24,079 nt of DNA from Conexivisphaera sp046536535 (GCA_046536535.1 JAWDMO010000012.1:1-24079), one strand, 5' to 3'. Numbered from the stretch's first letter, positions 15,189 through 22,720 are shown. The notes: generated by a model from the sequence alone, not told the origin. Translations and numbers: made by a program.

Positions 15189-15716
15189 ATGAACGCGAAG
15201 GAGGAGCTCGAGGTCAAGATACGCATAGGCGATCCACGGCCCGTTATCGATGCGATAACGGCGATGGGCGGACGGCTCCTGAGGTCGGTCGTCGAGGACG
15301 ACACATATTTTGGCCATCCATGCAAAGACTTCGCCTCGACGGACGAGGCACTCAGGCTTCGCATATCGGATGGAACCGCGGAGCTGACGTACAAGGGACC
15401 TAGGGCCATCGGCGAGGCCAAGCTCAGGCTGGAGATGACGGTGGACGTGCGTGATCCCGCGGCGGTCGCCGAGCTGTTAAGGCGTCTCGGATTCGAACCG
15501 GTAGCGAGGATAATCAAGCGCCGGATCTATTACAGCGTGGGCACAACCGTAGTCTCGCTGGATCACGTGGAGGGCTTGGGCGACTTCGTGGAGGTGGAGG
15601 CGGCGGACGCCGGCCTTGGCGTCCAAGGCCTAAAATCCGTGGTCCTGAGCCTCGGGCTCGAGTGGAACCCGTTAAGGGAGACGTACTTGGAGATGATCTT
15701 GGCAGCTCAGAGATAG
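15189..15716 (+). CDS. CYTH domain protein (class IV adenylate cyclase / triphosphatase-like)
   Basis: A 175-residue tunnel-fold protein. The N-terminal ExExK signature is Glu6-Leu-Glu8-Val-Lys10 (EELEVKI). It is followed by the alternating strands that line a triphosphate tunnel: DTYFGHP, EALRLRISDGTAELTYKGP, AKLRLEMTVDV, KRRIYYSVGTTVVSLDHVEGLGDFVEVEA. Family members act on nucleotide or thiamine triphosphates, inorganic triphosphate, or make cAMP (CyaB); archaeal members are usually presumed triphosphatases, and the product here cannot be fixed from sequence. The start is ATG 15189 with GGTGAT five bases upstream. A palindrome and TATA-like element precede it. The 3' end overlaps the convergent polynucleotide kinase gene by 10 bp. 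Confidence 0.9.
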   Translation: MNAKEELEVKIRIGDPRPVIDAITAMGGRLLRSVVEDDTYFGHPCKDFASTDEALRLRISDGTAELTYKGPRAIGEAKLRLEMTVDVRDPAAVAELLRRLGFEPVARIIKRRIYYSVGTTVVSLDHVEGLGDFVEVEAADAGLGVQGLKSVVLSLGLEWNPLRETYLEMILAAQR

Positions 15717-16975
15717 CCCGGCCTGATGCTATCCATCTCCTGCCAGTCGTCGTCCAGGATGAGGCTACCGAACACCACGCCCCCGATTTCGTTCCCCGCG
15801 GATATCTTGGCCTCCCCGCGCAGTACCCCGGTGCGCAGATCGAGCTCCAGAAGCCTTCCCACTCCGATGAACCTGTCGTGTCTATCCAAGAACCCCAGAT
15901 AGAGTCCCCTCAACCTATCCATCGTCACTATCCTGGCCTCGCCCGCGTCCTTCAGGACGGCCAGTGCGTACGCAAACGAGCGCTGATCCAGCCTCTCCCG
16001 GAAGATGGCCACGGCCTCGCCGTACGATGCGCCGGCCAGCTCGGGCCTCGCCCCGGTCGCCGCCTCCAGCTTCCTCCTCAGTATGCCGTCGTCAGCCATG
16101 AGCAGAGTCCTCGCATTGACCACCCTAATGCCGTTCAAGCCCACCTCCACGCGCGTTCTTCCCTCGGCGAAGGACGCCAGGCTCATCACCCTGTACCTGA
16201 TCCTGCTCCCCCTATCCTTCCTCAGCGCGCCGGGCGGCCTCACCCGCTTGACGTTCATGCCCTGCGGGATCGACCTCAACACGGGCTCGAGCTCGGCCTC
16301 CCTCTGCACGGCGATCAGCATATCCGGCATCAGCACCTCGACCTTATGCACCTTCAGTGCCCACCCGACGCTGCCCTCCACGAGCCCGGTGGTGTTCACG
16401 AACACCGGTGCCGCCCCTGCGCTCAGCGCCTCGTTCACCATCAGCCTTGAGCCGACTATCATCGGCAGCAGGTGTCCCGCCGGGCTCTTATCGCCGATGA
16501 AATACGCATCGGACAGTCCGAACCCCGAGTAGGTCGGGGCTGGTGTTTGCGGGAACGCGAGTCCGATCGTGCCCGGGGGGCCGATGTCCGTCTGTCCTAT
16601 GTCCGCGTCGACCACGGCCGGGCGCCGCCCGGCCCGTAGCGCGCGATTCACCATGTACAGTATCATACTGCTCTTTCCCATGTCGCTCGTCCCCATCGCC
16701 ATGACGACCTTCCTATCGAGCGCCTCCTCCGCCATTTCCTCCCATATCCTGGGCACCGCGGTTCCCTCCAACGTTTCCATTCCCTCCGCGGAACTCCTGA
16801 CGAAGCTGTCTTTCCTCGCCTCCAGCGGGATCACCCTTCCCTCGGGGATCCGCAGCCCGCTCCCGCGATCGAGGGGTGCACCGAACACCTCGACGTCGCC
16901 ATCCAGAACTTCGACGGATCCCGGTCCCCTGACCAGCAGCGTGAAGCCGCCGGGCAGCTCGAACTCCCCGACCAT
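15707..16975 (-). CDS. Clp1/Grc3-family polynucleotide 5'-hydroxyl kinase
   Basis: Phosphorylates 5'-hydroxyl ends of RNA and possibly DNA with ATP. It has 422 residues. An N-terminal beta domain (1-90) precedes the P-loop GTSDMGKSS (95-103, Lys101), a Walker-B-like strand AVVDADIGQTDIGPPGTIGLAF (120-141) which carries the clasp and substrate Asp/Gln, and IVGSRLMVNEAL. A long C-terminal domain follows (DWQEMDSIRPGYL end). This arrangement matches the archaeal enzyme from Pyrococcus (PH0197) and eukaryotic Clp1/Grc3. The start is ATG 16975, directly after an in-frame TGA. It lies 50 bp downstream of the CBS gene on the same strand, so cotranscription is likely. With RtcA elsewhere in the window, both 5' and 3' RNA-end enzymes are present. 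Confidence 0.92.
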   Translation of the reverse strand: MVGEFELPGGFTLLVRGPGSVEVLDGDVEVFGAPLDRGSGLRIPEGRVIPLEARKDSFVRSSAEGMETLEGTAVPRIWEEMAEEALDRKVVMAMGTSDMGKSSMILYMVNRALRAGRRPAVVDADIGQTDIGPPGTIGLAFPQTPAPTYSGFGLSDAYFIGDKSPAGHLLPMIVGSRLMVNEALSAGAAPVFVNTTGLVEGSVGWALKVHKVEVLMPDMLIAVQREAELEPVLRSIPQGMNVKRVRPPGALRKDRGSRIRYRVMSLASFAEGRTRVEVGLNGIRVVNARTLLMADDGILRRKLEAATGARPELAGASYGEAVAIFRERLDQRSFAYALAVLKDAGEARIVTMDRLRGLYLGFLDRHDRFIGVGRLLELDLRTGVLRGEAKISAGNEIGGVVFGSLILDDDWQEMDSIRPGYL

Positions 16976-17025
16976 TCAGCGCGACCCCCGGTGGCGCACG
17001 CGCGATTCCGTTGGCATAATGACAC

Positions 17026-17478
17026 CTACATGTAGGGCATCTCGCTCGGCGGCTCCGAGTACTGGCAGATGGCGTTCAGGAGCGGATCCCTGAACTCCCT
17101 TGCCCTGGCCAACCACGTCGCTATTCCATCAGAGGTCAGGACGCCCACCGCGCGGCCCTCATCGTCCACGACCACCAACCTCCTGAGCTTCATCTTGGCC
17201 ATGCGCGCCGCCGCGTTCTCCAGGGGCTCGGAGGGCCCAGCTGTGTAGGGCGGGGAACTCATAACCGTCCTCACTGCCGTCCGGTCCACGTCGAGCCCCC
17301 TGGCAACCGCCCTGATAATGATATCCATGCTCGTCAGGACTCCCAACGGTCTGCCGTCCTCGACCACGAGCAGGAAGCCCGTCTGCCTGGACGCCATAAC
17401 AAGCGCGGCCTCCCTGAGCGACATGGAGGGCCGTGCGCTCGGCGGATCCCTCGTCATGACCTCCCCGACAGTGGCCAT
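17026..17478 (-). CDS. CBS-domain pair protein
   Basis: A 150-residue stand-alone Bateman module. CBS1 spans about 4-60 (VGEVMTRDPPSARPSMSLREAALVM, then GRPLGVLTSMDIIIRAVARG) and CBS2 about 65-130 (VMSSPPYTAGPSEPLENAAARM, LRRLVVVDDEGRAVGVLTSDGIATWL). Such pairs bind adenine nucleotides or SAM and regulate partner proteins; no catalytic domain is attached. The frame is open back to 17562, but ATG 17478 is the start: it begins exactly at the first CBS motif and a TATA box sits 26 nt upstream. The transcript would be leaderless. The polynucleotide kinase follows 50 bp downstream, which makes it the first candidate partner, by inference only. Confidence 0.9.
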   Translation of the reverse strand: MATVGEVMTRDPPSARPSMSLREAALVMASRQTGFLLVVEDGRPLGVLTSMDIIIRAVARGLDVDRTAVRTVMSSPPYTAGPSEPLENAAARMAKMKLRRLVVVDDEGRAVGVLTSDGIATWLARAREFRDPLLNAICQYSEPPSEMPYM

Positions 17479-17500
17479 CGCGCAATTTACCCCGCGCAAG

Positions 17501-17508
17501 ATATAAAG
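17501..17508. promoter_or_regulatory. Shared TATA element for divergent CBS and XPB genes
   Basis: The sequence reads ATATAAAG on the plus strand and CTTTATAT on the minus strand. It is centred 26 nt from the CBS ATG (17478) and about 35 nt from the XPB TTG (17540). No other TATA-like sequence lies in this 61-bp region, so one element may serve both directions. Confidence 0.6.
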
Positions 17509-17539
17509 GGTTGCGCCCGCAAACGCACAGAGGCGGCAT

Positions 17540-18922
17540 TTGTCGTCCGACGGCGGGCGCATCGGTTCGGTCAGGCTCCGGTATCAGGGAGGAACGTTGA
17601 TAGCCGAGGGCGCATGGGTTCCTTACGCCGTCTGGGACGACAGGGTCAGGGGTTACAGGGCCCTTGCCCTCTACTATAGTACTATAATGAAATACCTCAC
17701 GGCGGCCGGCTACGATGTACACGACGACGTGCTTCGACTCGACGACGTGGAGTTCGAGGATAGGATTTCGCTGAAGCAGTTCCAGGAGGACGCCCTGAGG
17801 GCGTGGGAGTCCTCGGGCTCGCGCGGCATAGTCGTGCTGCCGACCGGCACCGGGAAGACGTTCGTGGCGCTTAAGGCGATGGCCAGGCTCTCCATTCCCA
17901 CGCTCGTCGTCGTGCCCACGATAGATCTCCAGGTTCAGTGGTCGAGGAGGATCGCGGAGGGGCTCGGCTATGAACCGGGCATGCTGGGAGGGGGCAGGCA
18001 GGATGTGCGCGCGGTGACGGTGGCCACCTACGACTCAGCGTTTCTCCACGCGGAGAAGCTCGGCAACAGGTTCGGGCTCCTCGTATTCGACGAGGTACAT
18101 CACCTTCAGGCGCAGAACTACCGCGCCATAGCCGAGTTCTCGGCCGCCCCTTACAGGATGGGGCTATCCGCCACCCCGGAGAGGGGGGACGGCCTCGATT
18201 CTTCGTACCCCCTGCTCGTCGGAAACATCGTCTACAGGACTGCCGTGTCGGAGATGGCCGGATCCGAGGTGGCGCCGTTCAGCATACAGAGGGTCTACGT
18301 GGACCTCCCGCCGGACGAGAGGTCGCGGTACGAGGAGCTGGAGCGGGAGTTCCGGGGCACGCTGATGAGGCTCGGCATCGACATCAGGGCTAAGGACGGC
18401 TTTCAGAGGCTGATCAGGTTCGCCGCCAGGAACAGGGACGCCAGGAGGGCCCTCCTCGCCAGACTCGAGATGAACAAGATAGCCATGAACACGGATGCCA
18501 AGCTAGAGGGGCTCAGGAGGCTCCTCGCGGAGCGCGCGGGGACGCCGTCGATAATATTCACCAGATATAACGAATTGGCATACAAGATTTCTCGCGAATT
18601 CCTCATACCCATAATAACACATGAGACACCGAAGGGCGAGAGGGAGGAAATACTTGAGGGCTTCAGGGATGGCCGCTACAGGGCCGTTGTGACGTCCACG
18701 GTGCTCGACGAGGGGATAGACGTCCCGGATGCAACGCTTGCGATAGTGCTCGGCGGTTTCGGCACCACTAGGCAGCTCGTGCAGAGGCTGGGGAGGATCC
18801 TGAGGAAGAGGGAGGGCAAGACTGCCACCATGATAGAAGTGGTCGCCCGCGGCACGCTGGACTACAACTTGAGCAGGAGGCGCAGAATTGCTGTCCACGG
18901 ATCTGTTGAGGGTAAGGATTAG
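17540..18922 (+). CDS. xpb: XPB-family DNA helicase (Rad25)
   Basis: A superfamily 2 helicase that opens DNA in repair together with Bax1. It has 460 residues. A small N-terminal damage-recognition-like domain (1-75) is followed by the Q/P-loop LPTGTGKT (100-107, Lys106), motif II FDEVHH (183-188), motif III GLSATPER (208-215), a thumb-like insertion (about 255-310), and motifs V and VI in STVLDEGIDVPDA and QRLGRILRK. In Archaeoglobus XPB the residues after motif III form an RED motif; here they read RGD (215-217). The start is TTG 17540 in a 61-bp divergent region with one TATA element. The 3' end overlaps bax1 by 35 bp, the usual translationally coupled arrangement. Identification is secure. 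Confidence 0.95.
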   Translation: MSSDGGRIGSVRLRYQGGTLIAEGAWVPYAVWDDRVRGYRALALYYSTIMKYLTAAGYDVHDDVLRLDDVEFEDRISLKQFQEDALRAWESSGSRGIVVLPTGTGKTFVALKAMARLSIPTLVVVPTIDLQVQWSRRIAEGLGYEPGMLGGGRQDVRAVTVATYDSAFLHAEKLGNRFGLLVFDEVHHLQAQNYRAIAEFSAAPYRMGLSATPERGDGLDSSYPLLVGNIVYRTAVSEMAGSEVAPFSIQRVYVDLPPDERSRYEELEREFRGTLMRLGIDIRAKDGFQRLIRFAARNRDARRALLARLEMNKIAMNTDAKLEGLRRLLAERAGTPSIIFTRYNELAYKISREFLIPIITHETPKGEREEILEGFRDGRYRAVVTSTVLDEGIDVPDATLAIVLGGFGTTRQLVQRLGRILRKREGKTATMIEVVARGTLDYNLSRRRRIAVHGSVEGKD

Positions 18923-20552
18923 GAAGGGCGTGGTGAGGCCGGCGTTCCTTACGCCGGAGGATGCGCCGGTCATCCAGGAGGTGCTTGACGTCTTCGCGGC
19001 GGCCGCTGAGAACTCGTGGAGATACGCGGAACTGGAGGAGAGGATATCATATCTTTCCAAGCTCCACGATTACAGGCTCATAAGGGGGCTGTCACGTCTC
19101 ATGGAGAGGCGCCTGACGCTTTCACGGAGGTCAGATATACCTCCGGCCGAGCTCAGGGGGCTGCTCTTCTCGATGGGTCCGGTGCTGTCGCCGGAGGGGA
19201 GGGAATCGCTCCTCAGGAGCGTTGCCTCCAAGTACGGCACATCCGTCGAGGAGATAGAGTCGGCCATGTTCGCCGACGTGGAGAGGGAGAAGCTCATAGC
19301 CGGCGTCGCCCAGCTGGGGCCCGATGAGCTCATGAAGTGGTACAACGCCGAGCTGACGGAGACGCTCCTCGCCAGGAGCCTCAGCCTCAGGGTGTACGCA
19401 ACCAGGCTCTGGTCATCAATACTGCGCAGGATAAAGTGGCTGGGGCTCATGTACGAGGTGCTGAAGGGCGACGAGTCTGCGGTCGAGGTCATGGGGCCCG
19501 CGAGCGTTCTCAAGGCATACGATCGGTACAGCAGGGCGACGTCCGGGCTCGTGCCGTTGCTGATCGAGATAGGAGAGTGGAGGTTGGAGGGCGACGTCAA
19601 ACTGGGAGAAAGGATCCTGCCTTTCACGGTTGAAAGCTCGCAGTCCGGGATGGCGTATCCGCCGGACATCGCGAGGCGCTCGGCCAGGGCGTTCGACAGC
19701 TCGGTTGAGGAGAGGCTCTACCGCGCCCTCTCCCAGGCGGCGCCGGATCTCAGGTTGTACAGGGAGCCTGCGCCCCTCGACCTAGGTCCCGGGGTGATGG
19801 TCCCGGATTTCGCCGTGGAAATCGGCGGCCGGCGCGTGTTCATAGAGGTGGTCGGGTTCTGGACGCCCGAGTACCTGAGGAGGAAGGTCGAGAAGCTCAG
19901 ACAGCTCAGGGGCGTCGACATCATACTGGTGGCCGACAGATCCCTGGGGCCCTCGCGCATGGAGGGCCTCGGCGAGTTGATATTCTACGAGGGGGAAGAT
20001 CTCCCGGTCAAACGCCTGCTGGAGGCGCTGAGGAGGCGTTCGGGGACCGATGACAGCGCCGCGCCAGAGGTCAGGGCCCCTAAGGGGGAGGCGCACCCCC
20101 TCATGGAGAGCGGTCTAGAGGTCTTACTCGATGACATGGTCGGGAGGACGTTCGTTGAGGTTGAGCGCGTGTTGAGGCCGCTTTTAGGCGATGGCTGGTT
20201 GAGGGCGATAGAGTCGAGGGGGTACTCATTCGACTGGAGTACCTTGGATGTGAATAGTGCGAGGCTGAGGAGGCGAGAGAAGCCCGGGCCATTCGGGCAT
20301 GTGCAGCTCACGCCCACCTCCATGTGTACGCGCAACTCCCTATCTGTAGGGGGCAGAAACGCAAATCAATCGCCCGGATCTCGACGCTGCTGGATGGAGC
20401 GAAGCTGTACAGAAGTGGAAATCTCAGAACCCCGTGTGATGCCGCTCACTTCAAGCCCTTGCCGACCCCAGGACATCCTCCGTCAATTCACGGCAGTAAG
20501 CCTCAGGGGGTATCTCGTTATAATCCCACCATATCACATAGCAGAGCAATGA
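18888..20552 (+). CDS. bax1: Bax1 nuclease (DUF790), XPB partner, with unusual C-terminal extension
   Basis: A structure-specific endonuclease that cuts DNA opened by XPB. The TTG start at 18888 has AGGAGG eight bases upstream inside the xpb reading frame. N-terminal and thumb-like helical domains (1-270) lead to the nuclease domain SVEERLYRAL, MVPDFAVEIGGRRVFIEVVGFWTPEYLRRKVEKL, with Asp307, Glu320 and Lys333 as candidate metal-site residues. A C-terminal helical region ends with VERVLRPLLGDGWLRAIESRGYSFDWSTLD. From about residue 465 (base 20280) the protein no longer looks like the family: Cys/Ser/Pro-rich, low in the helical pattern. Its last 34 codons run antisense through the C-terminal coding of the TetR gene. 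The native stop was probably lost by a nearby rearrangement; functional Bax1 could still be made. Confidence 0.88.
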   Translation: MLSTDLLRVRIRKGVVRPAFLTPEDAPVIQEVLDVFAAAAENSWRYAELEERISYLSKLHDYRLIRGLSRLMERRLTLSRRSDIPPAELRGLLFSMGPVLSPEGRESLLRSVASKYGTSVEEIESAMFADVEREKLIAGVAQLGPDELMKWYNAELTETLLARSLSLRVYATRLWSSILRRIKWLGLMYEVLKGDESAVEVMGPASVLKAYDRYSRATSGLVPLLIEIGEWRLEGDVKLGERILPFTVESSQSGMAYPPDIARRSARAFDSSVEERLYRALSQAAPDLRLYREPAPLDLGPGVMVPDFAVEIGGRRVFIEVVGFWTPEYLRRKVEKLRQLRGVDIILVADRSLGPSRMEGLGELIFYEGEDLPVKRLLEALRRRSGTDDSAAPEVRAPKGEAHPLMESGLEVLLDDMVGRTFVEVERVLRPLLGDGWLRAIESRGYSFDWSTLDVNSARLRRREKPGPFGHVQLTPTSMCTRNSLSVGGRNANQSPGSRRCWMERSCTEVEISEPRVMPLTSSPCRPQDILRQFTAVSLRGYLVIIPPYHIAEQ

Positions 20553-20612
20553 ACCGAAGAACGCCCTCCTCATGGGTTGAGGAATCGGCTTCCCGGTCAT
20601 CGCCTCGACCCT
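20451..20612 (-). pseudogene. In-frame C-terminal continuation of the TetR regulator after an amber codon
   Basis: Directly after the TAG at 20613-20615 the same frame stays open for 53 codons to TGA at 20451-20453. It encodes RVEAMTGKPIPQP, then RRAFFGSLLCYVIWWDYNEI and PPEAYCRELTEDVLGSARA, a helical hydrophobic pattern typical of the TetR C-terminal dimerisation helices. Joined to the N-terminal 129 residues this gives about 183 residues, the normal TetR length. The piece has no good start of its own. Confidence 0.7.
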
Positions 20613-21002
20613 CTAGAACATCCTGTCCATCGTGTTAAGACACAGCTCCCTGAACCGTTTATTTATGGAACGGTACTGATTCTTCTTGGCCAGTGACATT
20701 ATCAACAGGGACCTGAGATCCTCCGATTTGTACTTGTTGAGGAACGCCATTCCCACATCGAACAATAGATCTTCGGGATTCTCATATTTCTTCTTGAGCG
20801 CTTCCTCCACCTCGGCGAAGGGCAGGGAGGCGAGGGCGACGCGTTCTATCAGGGCGTCCTTCTTCCTGAAGTACAGGAATATGGTCCCCTTGCTGACCCC
20901 GCTCTTCGACGCTATTTCATCGGTGCTCGCCGCATCGTAACCCCTGCGCGCGAAAACTTTCATGGCGGCATCCACGATTCTCTTCTCGGTGTCCTCGGCC
21001 AT
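20613..21002 (-). CDS. TetR-family transcriptional regulator, truncated by TAG
   Basis: The N-terminal HTH is complete: RIVDAAMKVFARRGYDAASTDEIASKSGVSKGTIFLYFRKKDALIERV (in overlapping parts, residues 8-55), with the family's GVSKGTIFLYF recognition-helix region. A ligand-domain start follows (FAEVEEALKKKY, LFDVGMAFLNKYKSEDLRSLLIMSLAKK). Translation stops at TAG after 129 residues, well short of the usual 180-210, while the same frame continues for 53 codons. ATG 21002 lies about 29 nt from a TATA box that is part of a large inverted repeat, implying leaderless transcription and autoregulation. The divergent neighbours are two MFS transporters, the expected targets. It may be a recent nonsense mutant, a functional short repressor, or read through; genes nearby use TAG as an ordinary stop, which argues against pyrrolysine coding. 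Confidence 0.85.
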   Translation of the reverse strand: MAEDTEKRIVDAAMKVFARRGYDAASTDEIASKSGVSKGTIFLYFRKKDALIERVALASLPFAEVEEALKKKYENPEDLLFDVGMAFLNKYKSEDLRSLLIMSLAKKNQYRSINKRFRELCLNTMDRMF

Positions 21003-21026
21003 CCTGCCCGAAATTATCTGGATGGC

Positions 21027-21081
21027 GCTTATAAACTTACTGACCAGTCGGACTGACTGAACAGTCAGTAAGTTTATATAT
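21027..21081. promoter_or_regulatory. Divergent TetR/MFS promoters inside palindromic operator array
   Basis: Perfect 15-bp inverted arms TATAAACTTACTGAC (21030-21044) and its complement (21064-21078) contain a TATA box for each direction: minus strand GTTTATAAG for tetR, plus strand GTTTATATAT (21072-21081) toward the MFS genes. Between and inside them is an operator ACTGACTG-aa-CAGTCAGT (21052-21069), plus extra TGAC/GTCA half-sites at 21041-21049 and 21082-21097. A TetR dimer bound here would cover both TATA boxes, giving autorepression and transporter repression. The repressor-operator pairing is inferred from position and symmetry. Confidence 0.8.
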
Positions 21082-21444
21082 GACTGACTGTATGGTCACT
21101 GGCGAGTGGGATATGGATCGCGAAGTGACGTCGGCATGGCAGCGGTCGCGGAGCCACCCTCGGCCGTCCGGACCGGCCCCTTCACAGCGCTCTGGGGAGG
21201 ATGTGCGCGCCCGTTTAGTCCCTTCCCCTGCCCAGCTACTGGTCGTGGGGGAAGTCGCCGGAAACGGCGACGACCGGACGTCGGAGCGGATCGATCCACC
21301 GTGGATCCGCGTCGCATCCCCTCGGCCAGCGCACGATGAGGAAGGAAGGGGAGGAACGCGGCGGAGGACCCCCGGCGAAGCATACGAATCGGCGCCCGCT
21401 CTCCACTCATTCAGGGTGAAACCGCCGGCCGCGAGGCCGAGGTC
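21082..21444 (+). other. Long leader or intergenic stretch before the first MFS gene
   Basis: About 360 bp separate the operator-TATA region from the transporter start. Open frames exist (for example from 21106) but are Arg/Pro/Ser-rich and look non-coding. Near the end, GGCC-GCGA-GGCC at 21427-21438 after GAAACCGCC has the same GCGA-looped hairpin style as the transposon right end at 2429-2446. I suspect an old TnpB-element insertion that lengthened the leader. I see no second TATA box close to 21445. Confidence 0.4.
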
Positions 21445-22683
21445 GTGGGGGTGGATCCGTTGAAGGGGACGCAGTCCAAGGGGTTAAGGAAGGTGGGGCT
21501 GGACTTCGGCCTGATAAGCGGGGCCGAGTGGCTCATAATAGTCGCGGCGTTCCTGGGCAGGTTCCTGCTGCAGTTCTACCAGACCACCATAGAGAGCATA
21601 GGCGCGGCCTTCGGCATGGATCCGTTCGAGGTCGGAGTGGGATTCGCGATGTTCACGCTGGCGTTCGCGGCCTCGGCATTCCTGATGCACGGGTTCAAGC
21701 CCAGCCAGCTCAGGTCCGTCGAGGTTATCTCCCTGATAGTCCTCGGTTCCACAATGCCGCTCTATGCGATCATAAGAGGGGTGGGGCCGGCCTACGCCCT
21801 CATGACGGTGGACGGCTTCATAACGGGGCTCGTGATGGACTCCTTCATGACCATGGCCGGGATGGCCTCGCTCGAGCCCGCCAAGAGGCAGGTGGAGCAG
21901 GCCAGCTTCTCCTTCTGGGTCGCGCTAGCCCTGATAGCGGCGCCGTTCATGACGGGGATCTTGCTGAGGCTGGGTATAATCGAGCTGTTCGGCATCTTCG
22001 CCATAATGGCGTTCGTGGCGGTGCCGTTTGTGATGGCCCTGAGGGGTAAGTACGCCCTCAAATATGTGGAGAGAAAGGGCGAGGAAGGGGGGTCGATATC
22101 CTCACTTTTCAAGAACAGGCAGTTCAACTGGGCGTTCGTGGCCGCGCTGGGCTACACGATCCCGTTCTTCTCCCTGATGTCGTTCGGGGTGATGTACGGA
22201 TCGAGCATAGGCTTCTCCCCCTCCACGGTGTTCTACCTGTTAGCCGTCATGTTCACCGGCGACGTGGTCACTAGGCTCTACATAAGGCTGAGATCCCCGA
22301 TAACTAACAGATACCCGTACATGGTGGCCGCGCTCTCGTTGGCGACCGCGGCCGGCGCATTCCTGTACCTCAGCCACTACGCGCCGGCACTCTACTACCT
22401 AGCGTTCGCGCTGGCTGGCATACCGGATGGGATAGCGTGGACACTTGGCCTCCAGATCGCGAACACCGCGTTCAAGTCCGGCCAGATAGCCACCGCCACC
22501 TCATTCTTCAGTTCCAGCATGATGATAATGTCGGCGATGATGCCCGCGGTCGGATTGCTTTCCTCGGTCAGGGAGGTGGGATTCGCCGGCTCGTTCCTGA
22601 TGCTCGCGGTGCTCACGCTCGCCTTCCTCCTGATCGAGCTGGCGCTAAGGCCCCGCGGCCGTGAGGGGAATACGGCCACATGA
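21445..22683 (+). CDS. MFS transporter, first of a tandem pair
   Basis: A 412-residue membrane protein with about 12 hydrophobic helices in two halves separated by a basic/acidic loop (GKYALKYVERKGEEGGSISSLFKNRQ, about residues 195-225). It lacks a textbook GxxxDRxGRR loop between helices 2 and 3; instead the short FMHGFKPSQLRS-type loop appears. The second half includes FALAGIPDGIAWTLGLQIAN, the kind of segment seen in uncharacterised archaeal MFS permeases. The likely direction is efflux, given the divergent TetR. The start could be GTG 21445 or TTG 21460; the latter has GGGGGTGG five bases upstream. The second MFS gene starts 37 bp downstream on the same strand. The substrate is unknown. 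Confidence 0.88.
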   Translation: MGVDPLKGTQSKGLRKVGLDFGLISGAEWLIIVAAFLGRFLLQFYQTTIESIGAAFGMDPFEVGVGFAMFTLAFAASAFLMHGFKPSQLRSVEVISLIVLGSTMPLYAIIRGVGPAYALMTVDGFITGLVMDSFMTMAGMASLEPAKRQVEQASFSFWVALALIAAPFMTGILLRLGIIELFGIFAIMAFVAVPFVMALRGKYALKYVERKGEEGGSISSLFKNRQFNWAFVAALGYTIPFFSLMSFGVMYGSSIGFSPSTVFYLLAVMFTGDVVTRLYIRLRSPITNRYPYMVAALSLATAAGAFLYLSHYAPALYYLAFALAGIPDGIAWTLGLQIANTAFKSGQIATATSFFSSSMMIMSAMMPAVGLLSSVREVGFAGSFLMLAVLTLAFLLIELALRPRGREGNTAT

Positions 22684-22720
22684 TGCGGCCATTTCGCCCT
22701 GAGATCGGAGGCCATCTCGA

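Noticed and set aside
15662..16450. A 262-codon plus-strand open frame opposite the kinase
   Set aside because: A GC-driven shadow with His/Pro/Gln-rich composition; the opposite strand encodes a well-recognised kinase.
20450..20552. Hairpin-like sequence with CTCAGGGGG near the Bax1 stop read as another IS right end
   Set aside because: The stretch is the antisense of a good TetR C terminus in frame with the upstream regulator, which explains it better.
20613..20615. TAG as a pyrrolysine codon
   Set aside because: TAG ends several neighbouring genes normally, TetR proteins are not known Pyl proteins, and no pyl genes are in the window.
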